From the NCBI GenBank assembly GCA_036419695.1, contig CP143946.1:5202001-5266000 (forward strand): a stretch of 64,000 bases of DNA, read 5' to 3'. Position 1 is the stretch's first letter. Each line of letters opens with the position of its first letter. The translations under genes and the position numbers were made by a program. A model generated the notes under the pieces. That model did no database searches. It was not told the origin of the DNA and was given only the letters and a program-made list of their open reading frames with translations. Shown one piece after another: positions 16,539 through 25,713 of this stretch. This DNA comes from [Clostridium] symbiosum. GTDB lineage: Bacteria; Bacillota; Clostridia; Lachnospirales; Lachnospiraceae.

Positions 16539-16856
16539 TCAGATAGCCTGGTTAATCGCCTTCACGATGGTCGCTTTTGTCTGTACTCCGACTTCTTTCC
16601 GGATTACCTGGCCCTTGCCGAATACGATCAGGGTAGGAATTGACATGACTCCGTATTTCATAGCCAGATCCGCGCTCTCGTCTATATTTACTTTACCGAC
16701 CTTTATCCTGCCATCATATTCACTGGCCAGCTGTTCGACTACGGGCGCCATCAGTTTGCATGGGCCGCACCAGTCTGCATAAAAATCTACCAGCACCGGT
16801 ATATTTGATTTTAAAACTTCTGTTTCAAAATTCTCACTCGTAAATCTTGTCTCCAT
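16539..16856 (-). CDS. trxA: Thioredoxin
   Basis: A 105-residue thioredoxin with the redox-active motif WCGPC at 29-33, the cis-proline in MSIPTLIVF and a usual total length. It reduces disulfides in the cytoplasm using thioredoxin reductase. The start is ATG 16856 with GGAGGAG. It follows a 47-codon ORF by 12 bases, downstream of trmB. Confidence 0.96.
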   Translation of the reverse strand: METRFTSENFETEVLKSNIPVLVDFYADWCGPCKLMAPVVEQLASEYDGRIKVGKVNIDESADLAMKYGVMSIPTLIVFGKGQVIRKEVGVQTKATIVKAINQAI

Positions 16857-16868
16857 TCGCAGCTCCTC

Positions 16869-17012
16869 CTACTTCTTCTTTTTTCTGTCAGTGTCTATCA
16901 CTTTACCCACCTCGTCAAAATGCTTTTTCCATTTCAAAACGGTTTTATTAAGCTCCGTTTTATCACTGGTCGCCTTCGACAATTCACGGGTAATTCTGGC
17001 CTTCATACTCAT
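16869..17012 (-). CDS. Small lysine-rich hypothetical protein (47 aa)
   Basis: An ATG at 17012 behind AGGTG opens a 47-codon frame ending at TAG (16869-16871), 12 bases before trxA. The product is MSMKARITRELSKATSDKTE followed by a basic tail ending KKKK; it is hydrophilic and helical with no membrane segment. It fills the gap between trmB and trxA on the same strand with tight spacing. That supports a real coding gene, but no function or family is recognised. Confidence 0.5.
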   Translation of the reverse strand: MSMKARITRELSKATSDKTELNKTVLKWKKHFDEVGKVIDTDRKKKK

Positions 17013-17110
17013 TCTGCACACCTGCCGTCTGCTGTTTGCTACATTATATGCTGATTCACCGCATGCAGATTACCGTCAGCTCTTATGGCGCGCTTTCTCT
17101 GGTTCGTATA

Positions 17111-17746
17111 CTATCTGACAGCCGTCAGCTTGCAGATTGGTTTTCCCTCTGCCGCAAACTTTGTTTCATATTCGGTCATTACGTTTCCTTCCGCCATCTC
17201 ACTGTGATGAAGATCGAATGTAGATTCAAGGATCTTCCATCCCGCTTCAGGCACCGATTCCAGGGAATAGTCGAAAAGTCCCCTGTTATCCGTCTTGAAT
17301 TCCACTCTGCCGTCTCTGCTCAAAATTTTATCGTATACCTCCATAAACTGAGGCGATGTAAGTCTTCTCTTCGCATGTCTGTCCTTGGGCCACGGATCGG
17401 AAAAATTCAGATAAATCCTGGCGACCTCGCCCGGCTCAAAAATTTCAGCCATATTTTTAGCGTCAACGCACATAAAATAAATATTGGACAGCTGAAGCTG
17501 CTCCCTCTTCTGGAGCGCTTTCAGCATTACGGTCGAATACCGCTCTATGCCGATATAGTTAACCTCGGGGTTTGTCCGGGCCAGCTCCATAATGAATTTT
17601 CCCTTGCCCATGCCTACTTCTATATAAATCGGATTGTGATTCCCAAAAACCTCATGCCACTTTCCCTTCCGCTCTTCCGGTTTCTGAATTACGAAGGGGC
17701 TTTCCTCTATCATCTGCTCTGCGCCCGGTATATGGCGTAGTCTCAT
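17111..17746 (-). CDS. trmB: tRNA (guanine-N7-)-methyltransferase
   Basis: A 211-residue SAM-dependent methyltransferase of the TrmB family, which makes m7G46 in tRNA variable loops. The SAM-binding motif is IEVGMGKGKF; the family signature FSDPWPKDRHAKRRL and the C-terminal TEYETKF block are intact. Length matches the family. It starts at ATG 17746 and is transcribed leftwards, divergent from the DUF4145 gene at 18003. Confidence 0.95.
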   Translation of the reverse strand: MRLRHIPGAEQMIEESPFVIQKPEERKGKWHEVFGNHNPIYIEVGMGKGKFIMELARTNPEVNYIGIERYSTVMLKALQKREQLQLSNIYFMCVDAKNMAEIFEPGEVARIYLNFSDPWPKDRHAKRRLTSPQFMEVYDKILSRDGRVEFKTDNRGLFDYSLESVPEAGWKILESTFDLHHSEMAEGNVMTEYETKFAAEGKPICKLTAVR

Positions 17747-18002
17747 ACTGTTTCCTCCCGGTGTTCTTTACATCTTTTTTTCCTGTTTTTTTCATTCTTT
17801 TTATTTTACTATCTTACCATTTCAGTCATTTTTATGCAAGTTAATCTGTAAATTCTGCTACTGTTCCAATAATTCTAAGATATATATTACATTTTTCCTA
17901 ATTTTATAAATTTATTTCAAAATATAGGTGCATAAAATTTTCCTATATATTATAATAGGGTTAATTAAGACTTAAGCATTACTGATACAAAGGAGACGGC
18001 CT

Positions 18003-18884
18003 ATGAACAATACAGACAATCCAGGCACAAACAGCTGGGATAAGATCCAAAGCGGAGTACGGGATACGGAACGCCTTATCGGGCAGAAAAAATATAACAT
18101 GGCGATGGTGAAAGCCCGCCAGACACTTGAGTTTATGGTAAAGTGCCTCTGTGACAAATCGGGTGTTATGGAGGGCAATCTCATTGATATGATTGACGCC
18201 CTGTACGATGACGGAATTATCAGTAAGACCACCTGCGAACATTACCACAAGATCAGGACCATTGGCAACAAGGCCATCCACGAGGAAGACAACAGCGCCT
18301 ACAATGCCAACCAGGCCCACCATCTTCTTTCACAGGAGGTATACACCTTCGCCAACGATTACAGCGAGAAACGGCGCAAACCGGCGCAGGCCTCATCTGC
18401 AAGACGGCGCAGCGACGAACCCCAGCACAGGCGGTCATCCTCCCGAAGCGGCACAGGCAGCCGGCGCAGGGTGCAGTCTTCCGGTCCTTCCTTCGATGCC
18501 GGAAGCATTATCAAACCACTTTTACTGATTGCTATTATTGTAGTTTTAATTTTTATCATCAAGATGATTCACCCGGGAAAAGAAAAGGCCCCGGAAACGA
18601 CTGCACCGGCTGTCTCGACAGAAATGACGGATCCGGTACCGACCGAAACAGAGACCCCAACTGAAGAACCGACAACAGAGGCTGCAACTGTAAAATACAA
18701 AGTCAATGCCGACACGTTAAATGTTCGGGCCACTCCTGCTACAGACGGAAGAATCGTTGTACAGCTGGCCAGGGATGCAGAAGTTGAATATGTGCGTGAT
18801 CATGATGACAGATGGTGTATTATCAGATACAACGGCCAGGACGCTTACGTTGCAAAGGAATACCTCGCACCTGTCACCCAATAA
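18003..18884 (+). CDS. DUF4145/HEPN-like, single-pass membrane protein with C-terminal SH3 domain
   Basis: 293 residues in three parts. An N-terminal helical DUF4145-like domain (about 10-120) includes KARQTLEFMVKCLCDKSG and IGNKAIHEED. A basic, Ser/Arg-rich linker then leads to one transmembrane helix (about 168-186). After a Thr/Pro/Glu-rich stalk comes a bacterial SH3 domain (about 225-290, LNVRATPATDGRIV). This suggests a cytoplasmic sensor or scaffold linked to an extracytoplasmic SH3 domain that could touch the cell wall. ATG 18003 has AAAGGAGA. Function unknown. Confidence 0.8.
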   Translation: MNNTDNPGTNSWDKIQSGVRDTERLIGQKKYNMAMVKARQTLEFMVKCLCDKSGVMEGNLIDMIDALYDDGIISKTTCEHYHKIRTIGNKAIHEEDNSAYNANQAHHLLSQEVYTFANDYSEKRRKPAQASSARRRSDEPQHRRSSSRSGTGSRRRVQSSGPSFDAGSIIKPLLLIAIIVVLIFIIKMIHPGKEKAPETTAPAVSTEMTDPVPTETETPTEEPTTEAATVKYKVNADTLNVRATPATDGRIVVQLARDAEVEYVRDHDDRWCIIRYNGQDAYVAKEYLAPVTQ

Positions 18885-18946
18885 CTGAATGACAGAAGAC
18901 AGGATTCCATTGGCTGATATTGATTCTTTATTTTGATTGTCCAAGA

Positions 18947-18985
18947 ACCATAGCGGAATTTCCCGATTCTGCTATGGTTTTTTTA
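18947..18985 (+). terminator. Intrinsic terminator after the DUF4145 gene
   Basis: ACCATAGC..GAAT pairs with ATTC..GCTATGGT around a short loop (18947-18978), followed by seven T residues. It lies 60 bases after the stop. Confidence 0.85.
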
Positions 18986-19023
18986 TTGAGTGGCAATGAA
19001 AAGTCCGCCAGGCGTGCTTTTTG
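18980..19023 (+). repeat. Dispersed intergenic element, copy 1
   Basis: It begins at the terminator T-tract (TTTTTATTGAGTGGCAATGA) and continues AAAGTCCGCCAGGCGTGCTT. The second part can fold as AG-T-x-CGC / GCG-x-G-CT around CAG. Related copies are at 48872-48908 and 51921-51963 on the other strand. It is not a known repeat type to me. Confidence 0.6.
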
Positions 19024-19136
19024 TTGTTGGAAACGGTGAGAATCCTTTGTTCCTGCCGGATTCTTTCCTGCATTTATGCGTATAATAGTTTCAATAACGT
19101 GGCACAAGTTTATAATAACCACAGGAGGTGCCTTAA

Positions 19137-19448
19137 ATGGACCGGATTATAGGAAAAATATCTTTAATCGAAAATAAAGCCGTAAAAATTATGGAAGATG
19201 CCGCTGCCCGGAAAAAGGATATTGCGGATCAGATCCATAAAGAGACGGAAGAATTTAATCAGGCTCTGGAAGCTGAGACCGAGGCGCGGATTGCCGAAGT
19301 CCGGACTTCCATGGAAGCCGAGATGCAGAAGAAGCTGTCCTGCCAGAGAAGCCGGGCGGAACATATGATTCAGAAACTGGAGAACCACTATAAGTGCCAG
19401 AGCCAGACCTATGTGGAACAGCTATTTAAAGAAATGACAGGAGCGTGA
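19137..19448 (+). CDS. V-type ATPase peripheral-stalk subunit (G/H type)
   Basis: A 103-residue, almost entirely coiled-coil protein rich in Glu, Lys and Ala (IMEDAAARKKDIADQIHKET). It is the first gene of the V-type ATPase operon, the usual place for the small stalk subunit (NtpF/AhaH). It would pair with subunit E to form the stator. ATG 19137 follows CAGGAGGTG. The assignment rests on size, coiled-coil pattern and operon position. Confidence 0.75.
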   Translation: MDRIIGKISLIENKAVKIMEDAAARKKDIADQIHKETEEFNQALEAETEARIAEVRTSMEAEMQKKLSCQRSRAEHMIQKLENHYKCQSQTYVEQLFKEMTGA

Positions 19449-19453
19449 TTCTT

Positions 19454-20524
19454 ATGAGAGGACTTCTGGCCTACAGCGGGCTGACTACCAAGGTCCGGGC
19501 CATGACGGGACAGCTCCTCACCAGGGATCAGTACCAGGCCATGGCCGGACTGGAAAGCGTACCGGAAGCGGTAGAATTTTTACGCGGCTTTCCGGCCTAT
19601 TCGGGCGTGTTCCCCGATATGGACAGTGAGGATCTGCACCGGGGAACCATTGAACGGCTCCTGGCCGGTTCCCTGTACAGGGATTACGCCAGGCTGTACC
19701 GTTTTTCAAACATAAAACAGAGGCGTTTTTTCAAGCTGTATTTTATGCATTTCGAGATAGATATCATGAAGAGCTGCCTGAGGAATGCGGCGGCCCATCA
19801 GCCGGTTCCGGTCGGCCTGTCCCGATACGAGGAATTTTTCCGTTCCCATTCCAAACTGGATCTGGCAGCCATCGGCACGGCCGCCACAACGGATGAGTTC
19901 ATCGACAGCCTGGAGGGCACGGTTTATTACCCGCTGCTGGCGCGCATCCGCGATTCCGGTGACGGGGGCCACTTTGATTATGAGATGGCGCTGGATCTCT
20001 ATTACTTCAATGTCACCTGGAAAGCGATTAAAAAGAATATTCCGAAGAGGGAACAGGAGACCATCCTGCAGGGATTCGGAACAAAACTGGATTTGCTGAA
20101 CCTTCAGTGGATTTACAGGACCAAGCGGTATTACACCATCCCGGGGGCGGAAGTGAAAAAGCTTCTCATCCCCATCCGTTACCGCCTGCGAAACAGCCAG
20201 CTTGAACAGCTGATTGCCGCCGAAAGCATGGATGAATATTTTTCCGCGCTTTCGGAAACATGGTACGGTTCCCAGACCAAACAGGCCGCGCTAGATGAAA
20301 AGCCAAACCTGGAAATCCTCTACGACGTGATACTGGCCCACATCCACAGGACGGCCGCCGCCAGGAATCCGTACTCCATTGCCTCGCTCTACTCCTACCT
20401 GTATTTCAAAGAGGAAGAGCTGAGGAAAATCATTACAGTTATAGAAGGAATCCGCTATCGCCTTGATGCCGGAGAAATTCTGGATATTATAGAAAAACAT
20501 GAAACAGGGGGGAATGCGACGTGA
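19454..20524 (+). CDS. ntpC: V-type ATPase subunit C (AC39 family)
   Basis: About 356 residues of the V-ATPase V0D/AC39 family, the funnel subunit that sits on the rotor ring and docks the central shaft. The N-terminal YSGLTTKVRAMTGQLL block and helical repeats are typical. I choose ATG 19454, ten bases after GGAG; the GTG at 19445 lies on top of the ribosome site. It slightly overlaps the next gene (GTGA). Confidence 0.88.
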   Translation: MRGLLAYSGLTTKVRAMTGQLLTRDQYQAMAGLESVPEAVEFLRGFPAYSGVFPDMDSEDLHRGTIERLLAGSLYRDYARLYRFSNIKQRRFFKLYFMHFEIDIMKSCLRNAAAHQPVPVGLSRYEEFFRSHSKLDLAAIGTAATTDEFIDSLEGTVYYPLLARIRDSGDGGHFDYEMALDLYYFNVTWKAIKKNIPKREQETILQGFGTKLDLLNLQWIYRTKRYYTIPGAEVKKLLIPIRYRLRNSQLEQLIAAESMDEYFSALSETWYGSQTKQAALDEKPNLEILYDVILAHIHRTAAARNPYSIASLYSYLYFKEEELRKIITVIEGIRYRLDAGEILDIIEKHETGGNAT

Positions 20525-22482
20525 TAGAAAAAATGAAATTTCTAAGCATAACCGGTCCCAAAGAAGATATTGACCGGGTTGTCAATCAGTATCTCAGTAA
20601 ATATGAGATTCAGATTGAGAATGCTCTGTCCGAGCTGAAAACCGTAAAAGACCTCCGCCCTTATATTGAAATCAATCCCTACAAAGAGCTCTTTACAAGA
20701 GCCTCCCGCCTGGTCGGCTCCCTGAAAACGAGTGGTCCGGCCAAAACCGCGGAAACACCGGCAAAGGGAACTCTGTTGCCGGACAGCAGGGATATTTCCA
20801 TAGAAAAGGCGTCTGAGACGGTCATCCGGGTCGATAAAGCCCTGGCGGATTTTATGGTGAACAAGACAAAACTGGAAGGGGAACTGGATACGCTGCGGAC
20901 TTCCCACAATAAAATCCTTCCGTTCAGGGAACTGGATTACGATATCAGGTCGATTCTGCATTTCCAGCACATCAGGTTCCGGTTCGGCCGGATCCCGCGG
21001 GAATATTATGCAAAATTTGAGAAGGTCGTCTATGAATCGTTAGATACCATCCTCTACAAATGCCATGAGGATGAAAATTATGTTTCCATCGTCTACTTTG
21101 TACCGGCCGTCATCTCCAAACGAATCGACGCCATTTACACATCGCTTCACTTTGAGCGTTTTATCGTGCCGGATGAATATAACGGAACGCCGGGTGAGGC
21201 CATCGACGCCCTGGAGGAAGAGATCCGGAAAGCAGAATCCGAACTTGCGGAAACGAATCAGCAAATCAACCGGATCCTGGAAGACAACAGGCAGGACATC
21301 CTGGACGCTTACACAAAGCTCAACTCCTACAACACGAACTTTAACGTGAGGAAACTGGCCGCATGTACAAACCACGACGTCAACACGTTCTACATCCTCT
21401 GCGGATGGATGACGGAACGGGATGCCGATCAGTTCCGTAAAGAATTAGAGCTGGATGATAAGACATTCTGCCTCGTGGAGGATGATCACAACAACCTGCT
21501 CACTCCTCCGCCTACGAAGCTGAAGAACCCGAAACTGTTCCGCCCGTTTGAGATGTTTATTAAGATGTACGGACTTCCGGCATACGGAGAACTCGATCCC
21601 ACGATCCTGATTGCCGTCACCTACTCCTTCCTCTTTGGCTTCATGTTCGGCGACGTTGGGCAGGGACTGCTCCTCCTGTGCGGCGGATATGCGCTCTACC
21701 GCGTGAAAAAGATGGATTTGGCCGCCGTTATTTCCTGCTGCGGATTCTTTTCCACCATATTCGGTTTCCTGTTTGGCAGTATCTTCGGATTTGAAGATAT
21801 CCTCCATCCGCTCTGGCTGCGGCCTGCCGCCCAGATGATGAACCTGCCGTTTATTGGAAAGCTCAACACCGTATTTATCGTCGCAGTCGCCCTGGGAATG
21901 GGAATTATCGTGCTGACCATGATACTGAACATCATTAATTCGATCCGTTTTAAGGATCCGGAAAAATCCTGGTTCGATACCAACGGTCTGGCCGGCCTTG
22001 TCTTCTATGGAAGCGTTCTGGCCGTTGTCGTTCTCTTCATGATGGGAAAAACACTTCCCGCCGCCGGCGTGCTGGCTGTCATGTTCGGAATACCGTTAAT
22101 TATCATTTTCCTGAAGGAACCGCTGGCAGCGCTCGTCAAAAAACAGGCCGGAAAACATTCGGAGTCCCGTGCCATGTTCTTTGTCCAGGGATTCTTTGAA
22201 ATGTTTGAGATGCTGCTCAGCTACTTCTCCAACACCCTGTCCTTTGTCCGTGTCGGCGCGTTTGCCGTCAGCCATGCGGCCATGATGGAAGTCGTCATGA
22301 TGCTGGCCGGAGCCGAATCAGGAGCTCCAAACTGGGCCGTCGTCATTATTGGCAACCTGTTCGTCTGCGCGATGGAGGGACTGATTGTCGGAATCCAGGT
22401 ACTGAGACTGGAATACTATGAAATCTTCAGCCGTTTCTACAAGGGCAGCGGACGTGAATTCCGCCCTTACGGAAAAGCCTGA
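20521..22482 (+). CDS. ntpI: V-type ATPase subunit I
   Basis: 653 residues. The first ~340 residues are a cytoplasmic, partly coiled-coil arm that anchors the stator stalks; the rest has seven or eight membrane helices forming the ion half-channels. The LSFVRVGAF block near 565-575 contains the conserved Arg expected to face the rotor glutamate. Translation starts at GTG 20521, overlapping the previous stop, behind GGGGGG. Confidence 0.93.
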   Translation: MIEKMKFLSITGPKEDIDRVVNQYLSKYEIQIENALSELKTVKDLRPYIEINPYKELFTRASRLVGSLKTSGPAKTAETPAKGTLLPDSRDISIEKASETVIRVDKALADFMVNKTKLEGELDTLRTSHNKILPFRELDYDIRSILHFQHIRFRFGRIPREYYAKFEKVVYESLDTILYKCHEDENYVSIVYFVPAVISKRIDAIYTSLHFERFIVPDEYNGTPGEAIDALEEEIRKAESELAETNQQINRILEDNRQDILDAYTKLNSYNTNFNVRKLAACTNHDVNTFYILCGWMTERDADQFRKELELDDKTFCLVEDDHNNLLTPPPTKLKNPKLFRPFEMFIKMYGLPAYGELDPTILIAVTYSFLFGFMFGDVGQGLLLLCGGYALYRVKKMDLAAVISCCGFFSTIFGFLFGSIFGFEDILHPLWLRPAAQMMNLPFIGKLNTVFIVAVALGMGIIVLTMILNIINSIRFKDPEKSWFDTNGLAGLVFYGSVLAVVVLFMMGKTLPAAGVLAVMFGIPLIIIFLKEPLAALVKKQAGKHSESRAMFFVQGFFEMFEMLLSYFSNTLSFVRVGAFAVSHAAMMEVVMMLAGAESGAPNWAVVIIGNLFVCAMEGLIVGIQVLRLEYYEIFSRFYKGSGREFRPYGKA

Positions 22483-22577
22483 GGCCGGTAAAAGAAAAGC
22501 CTGAACACTGAAAACGGTGCTGGATGCCCTTAGAAAGCCCTTCACCGGTAATATAAAAATAATGGAGGATTACTATT

Positions 22578-23012
22578 ATGTCATTAACAGTCAAAATCTT
22601 ATTAGCCGCCGCACTCATCTTAAGTATTGCCGTTCCCTTCGGCGCATTTGCCGCAGGTGAAAAGACCAGGGGCAGGTACAAAAGAGCCCTTGGCGTCAAT
22701 GTATTACTGTTTTTCGGAACACTCATCACCGCGTCCGTCCTGATGTTCTCCGGCAACGCATATGCCGCTGAGGAAGCCGCCGGGACCGCTGCAGGCGCTG
22801 CCGCAGGTATGGGCTACATCGCAGCCGCTCTCTCCACCGGACTTTCCGGCATCGGAGGCGGTATCGCCGTTTCCGCCGCTGCCTCCTCCGCGTTGGGCGC
22901 TATCAGTGAGGATTCCTCCATCTTTGGTAAATCCCTCATCTTCGCCGGCCTTGCCGAAGGTGTCTGCCTCTACGGACTGATCATCTCCTTCATGATCCTG
23001 GGTAAATTATAA
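22578..23012 (+). CDS. ntpK: V-type ATPase rotor-ring subunit K
   Basis: 144 residues: an N-terminal hydrophobic, signal-like helix, a linker, then one helical hairpin with the Gly-rich inner helix (GLSGIGGGIAVS) and the ion-binding E127 in FAGLAEGVCLYGLI. Enterococcus NtpK is about 156 residues with two hairpins and four helices, so this is a shorter three-helix form with one ion-binding carboxylate. Start ATG 22578 follows a 95-base gap and a GGAGG site, and the gene ends one base into the next. Confidence 0.9.
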   Translation: MSLTVKILLAAALILSIAVPFGAFAAGEKTRGRYKRALGVNVLLFFGTLITASVLMFSGNAYAAEEAAGTAAGAAAGMGYIAAALSTGLSGIGGGIAVSAAASSALGAISEDSSIFGKSLIFAGLAEGVCLYGLIISFMILGKL

Positions 23013-23320
23013 TGAAGATGTACCTGATAAGCGACAACATCGACACCCTCACTGGAATGCGCCTTGCCGGCGTGGAGGGTGTTGTTGTCCATGAACAGCA
23101 GGAAGTAAAAGAGGCGCTTGATAAAGTCCTCGCCGATAAGGAGATCGGCATCGTGCTTTTGACCGAAAAATTCGGGCGCGATTTTCCCGACCTTATCAAC
23201 CGTGTCAGGCTGGAACATAATTTCCCGCTCTTTGTGGAAATTCCCGATCGTCACGGAACCGGCCGCAAGCCGGACTTTATCACTGCCTATGTCAATGAGG
23301 CCATTGGTCTTAAACTCTAG
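23012..23320 (+). CDS. ntpG: V-type ATPase subunit F
   Basis: 102 residues of the small alpha/beta rotor subunit (ATP synthase F/NtpG family) that binds the central shaft subunit D. Typical blocks are YLISDNIDTLTGMRLAG and IGIVLLTEKF. Its ATG overlaps the K subunit stop by one base (TAATG), giving coupled translation. Confidence 0.9.
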   Translation: MKMYLISDNIDTLTGMRLAGVEGVVVHEQQEVKEALDKVLADKEIGIVLLTEKFGRDFPDLINRVRLEHNFPLFVEIPDRHGTGRKPDFITAYVNEAIGLKL

Positions 23321-23349
23321 CGCAGTACTTGGAAAGCAGGTGAACATAC

Positions 23350-23931
23350 TTGACCATAGAAGAAAAACTGGAACATTTTGAATCCCTCTGTTACGGGGAT
23401 GCCACAGAGCGCAGCGACAGGATGCTGGCCGATTATACCGCCTCCTTAAGATCCATTCTGGAGGAACATAAAAGGGACGCCCGCCGTCAGGCCGACATGC
23501 AGGTGGCCGCCGAGGCTGAAAAAATCGAACACGACATCAACAAACAGCTGTCCATTGAACAGATTAACATCAAACGCGAATACAGCAAAAAGCAGGAAGA
23601 GCTTAAGACCATGCTGATCAGCGAGCTGCGCAACCGCCTGGCTCTCTTCATGGATTCCGCCGACTATCAGCATTTTCTTGAGTCGGAGGTAAAAAAGGCG
23701 ATGGATTTCGCCCAGAAAGCTCCGATGACCGTCTATCTCGATCCGTCGGACGCCGACAAGCTCAACCGCATCGCGCTTCATACCGGGGCGGATATAAAGC
23801 TGAGCGATACCACGTTTCTGGGTGGTATCCGCGCCGTCATTCCGTCCAAAAACATCCTGATAGACAATTCATTTAAAACGAAACTGGAAGAGATCTCCGA
23901 GAAATTCCAGTTCCGGTTAGGAGGCAGATAA
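23350..23931 (+). CDS. ntpE: V-type ATPase subunit E
   Basis: A 193-residue peripheral-stalk subunit: a long N-terminal coiled coil (residues ~25-100) and a globular C-terminal domain ending near LEEISEKFQFRLGG. It begins with a TTG codon at 23350, which has AGGTGA six bases upstream; no ATG is better placed. It pairs with the small coiled-coil protein encoded at 19137. Confidence 0.88.
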   Translation: MTIEEKLEHFESLCYGDATERSDRMLADYTASLRSILEEHKRDARRQADMQVAAEAEKIEHDINKQLSIEQINIKREYSKKQEELKTMLISELRNRLALFMDSADYQHFLESEVKKAMDFAQKAPMTVYLDPSDADKLNRIALHTGADIKLSDTTFLGGIRAVIPSKNILIDNSFKTKLEEISEKFQFRLGGR

Positions 23932-23932
23932 G

Positions 23933-25699
23933 ATGGAACGCACAGGCATTATATACGGAATCAACGGTCCCATCGTCTACCTGAAGGGCGATCCGGGCTT
24001 TAAAATGAACGAACTGGTCTATGTCGGGACCGAAAAGCTCGTAGGGGAGGTCATCGGCCTCACCAGCGAAAGGACCACCATCGAAGTATATGAGGAAACA
24101 TCCGGCATCAAACCGGGCGAGTGCGTAAGCGGAAGCGGTTCTCCCGTATCGGTCATCCTGGCTCCCGGCATCCTCACCAATATTTTCGACGGAATCGAAC
24201 GCCCACTGACGGAAATCAAAAAAACAGGCGGCGCCTACATCGACCGCGGCGTCAGCGTAGAATCGCTGGACGGCGGCAGACTGTGGGATACCCGCCTTAC
24301 GGTAAAAAAAGGCGACACGCTGTATCAGGGCTCCATCATCGCCGAAGTTCCGGAGACAAGGGCCATTGTCCACAAAGTCATGATCCCTCCGGGCATAGAA
24401 GGAACGGTAATAGACGTTGTTCCCGACGGCAAATACACGATACACGACCCGCTTGTCACTCTCAGGCGTCAGGACGGTTCGGAGCTCAAACTCCCGATGG
24501 CGCAGAAATGGCCGATCCGTATTCCGCGGCCCGTAGGCAAGCGTTATCCGGCATCCCGGCCGCTTATCACCGGCCAGCGTATCCTGGATACCCTGTTTCC
24601 CCTTGCAAAAGGCGGTACGGCCTGTATCCCCGGTGGATTCGGTACAGGAAAAACCATGACCCAGCATCAGATTGCCAAATGGTCCGATGCGGACATTATC
24701 ATCTATATCGGCTGCGGAGAGCGCGGCAATGAGATGACCCAGGTTCTGGAGGAATTCCAGGAATTGACCGACCCCCGTTCCGGCAATCCTCTGATGGACC
24801 GGACCACTTTGATCGCCAATACCTCCAACATGCCGGTAGCGGCCCGTGAGGCCAGTCTCTACTCGGGACTTACCCTGGCGGAATATTACCGCGATATGGG
24901 CTACCACGTTGCGATTATGGCCGACTCCACGTCCCGCTGGGCCGAGGCGCTTCGAGAGCTGTCCGGCCGTCTGGAAGAGATGCCTGCCGAGGAAGGTTTC
25001 CCGGCCTATCTGGCATCCCGTCTTTCCGCCTTCTATGAGAGGGCCGGAATGATGCAAAACTTAAATGGTACGGAGGGTTCCGTCTCCATTATCGGAGCGG
25101 TTTCCCCTCAGGGCGGAGATTTCTCGGAACCCGTCACCCAGAACACCAAGCGGTTTGTCCGCTGCTTCTGGGGACTCGATAAAAACCTGGCGTACGCCAG
25201 ACATTTCCCGGCTATCCAGTGGCTGACCAGCTATTCGGAGTATCTGACCGATCTGGCTCCCTGGTACACGGAAAACGTGGATAAGCGGTTTATCGACTAC
25301 AGGAACCAGCTCGTCTACATCCTGACCCAGGAGAACAGCCTGATGGAAATCGTCAAGCTGATCGGAAGCGACGTCCTGCCGGACGATCAGAAACTGGTGC
25401 TGGAAATCGCCAAGGTCATCCGCCTCGGCTTTTTACAGCAGAATGCGTTTCATGCCGAGGACACCTGCGTGCCGATGAAAAAGCAGTTTAAGATGATGGA
25501 AATCATCCTCTATCTCTTCAAGCGCTGCCGCGCCCTGATAGGGATGGGGATGCCGATGTCCATCTTAAAACAGGATAATATTTTTGAAAAAATCATATCA
25601 ATCAAATACGACGTTCCCAACAACCGCCTCGATCTTTTTGACGGATACCGCGAGGCAATCGACAAATTCTACGACGACGTCGTGGAGCGGAACGCTTAA
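23933..25699 (+). CDS. ntpA: V-type ATPase catalytic subunit A
   Basis: 588 residues with the full catalytic core: P-loop GGFGTGKTMTQ (about residue 233), Walker B region ADSTSRWAEALRE and the A-type insertion near 110-190 (residues following GGRLWDTRL). It binds and turns over ATP in the A3B3 head. Start ATG 23933 lies two bases after the subunit E stop. Size matches the family. Confidence 0.97.
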   Translation: MERTGIIYGINGPIVYLKGDPGFKMNELVYVGTEKLVGEVIGLTSERTTIEVYEETSGIKPGECVSGSGSPVSVILAPGILTNIFDGIERPLTEIKKTGGAYIDRGVSVESLDGGRLWDTRLTVKKGDTLYQGSIIAEVPETRAIVHKVMIPPGIEGTVIDVVPDGKYTIHDPLVTLRRQDGSELKLPMAQKWPIRIPRPVGKRYPASRPLITGQRILDTLFPLAKGGTACIPGGFGTGKTMTQHQIAKWSDADIIIYIGCGERGNEMTQVLEEFQELTDPRSGNPLMDRTTLIANTSNMPVAAREASLYSGLTLAEYYRDMGYHVAIMADSTSRWAEALRELSGRLEEMPAEEGFPAYLASRLSAFYERAGMMQNLNGTEGSVSIIGAVSPQGGDFSEPVTQNTKRFVRCFWGLDKNLAYARHFPAIQWLTSYSEYLTDLAPWYTENVDKRFIDYRNQLVYILTQENSLMEIVKLIGSDVLPDDQKLVLEIAKVIRLGFLQQNAFHAEDTCVPMKKQFKMMEIILYLFKRCRALIGMGMPMSILKQDNIFEKIISIKYDVPNNRLDLFDGYREAIDKFYDDVVERNA

Positions 25700-25713
25700 G
25701 GAGGGACTTTATT

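Noticed and set aside
23873..25057. Minus-strand ORF of 394 codons opposite ntpA
   Set aside because: It is a shadow of the conserved catalytic subunit gene, with no ribosome site and no family features.
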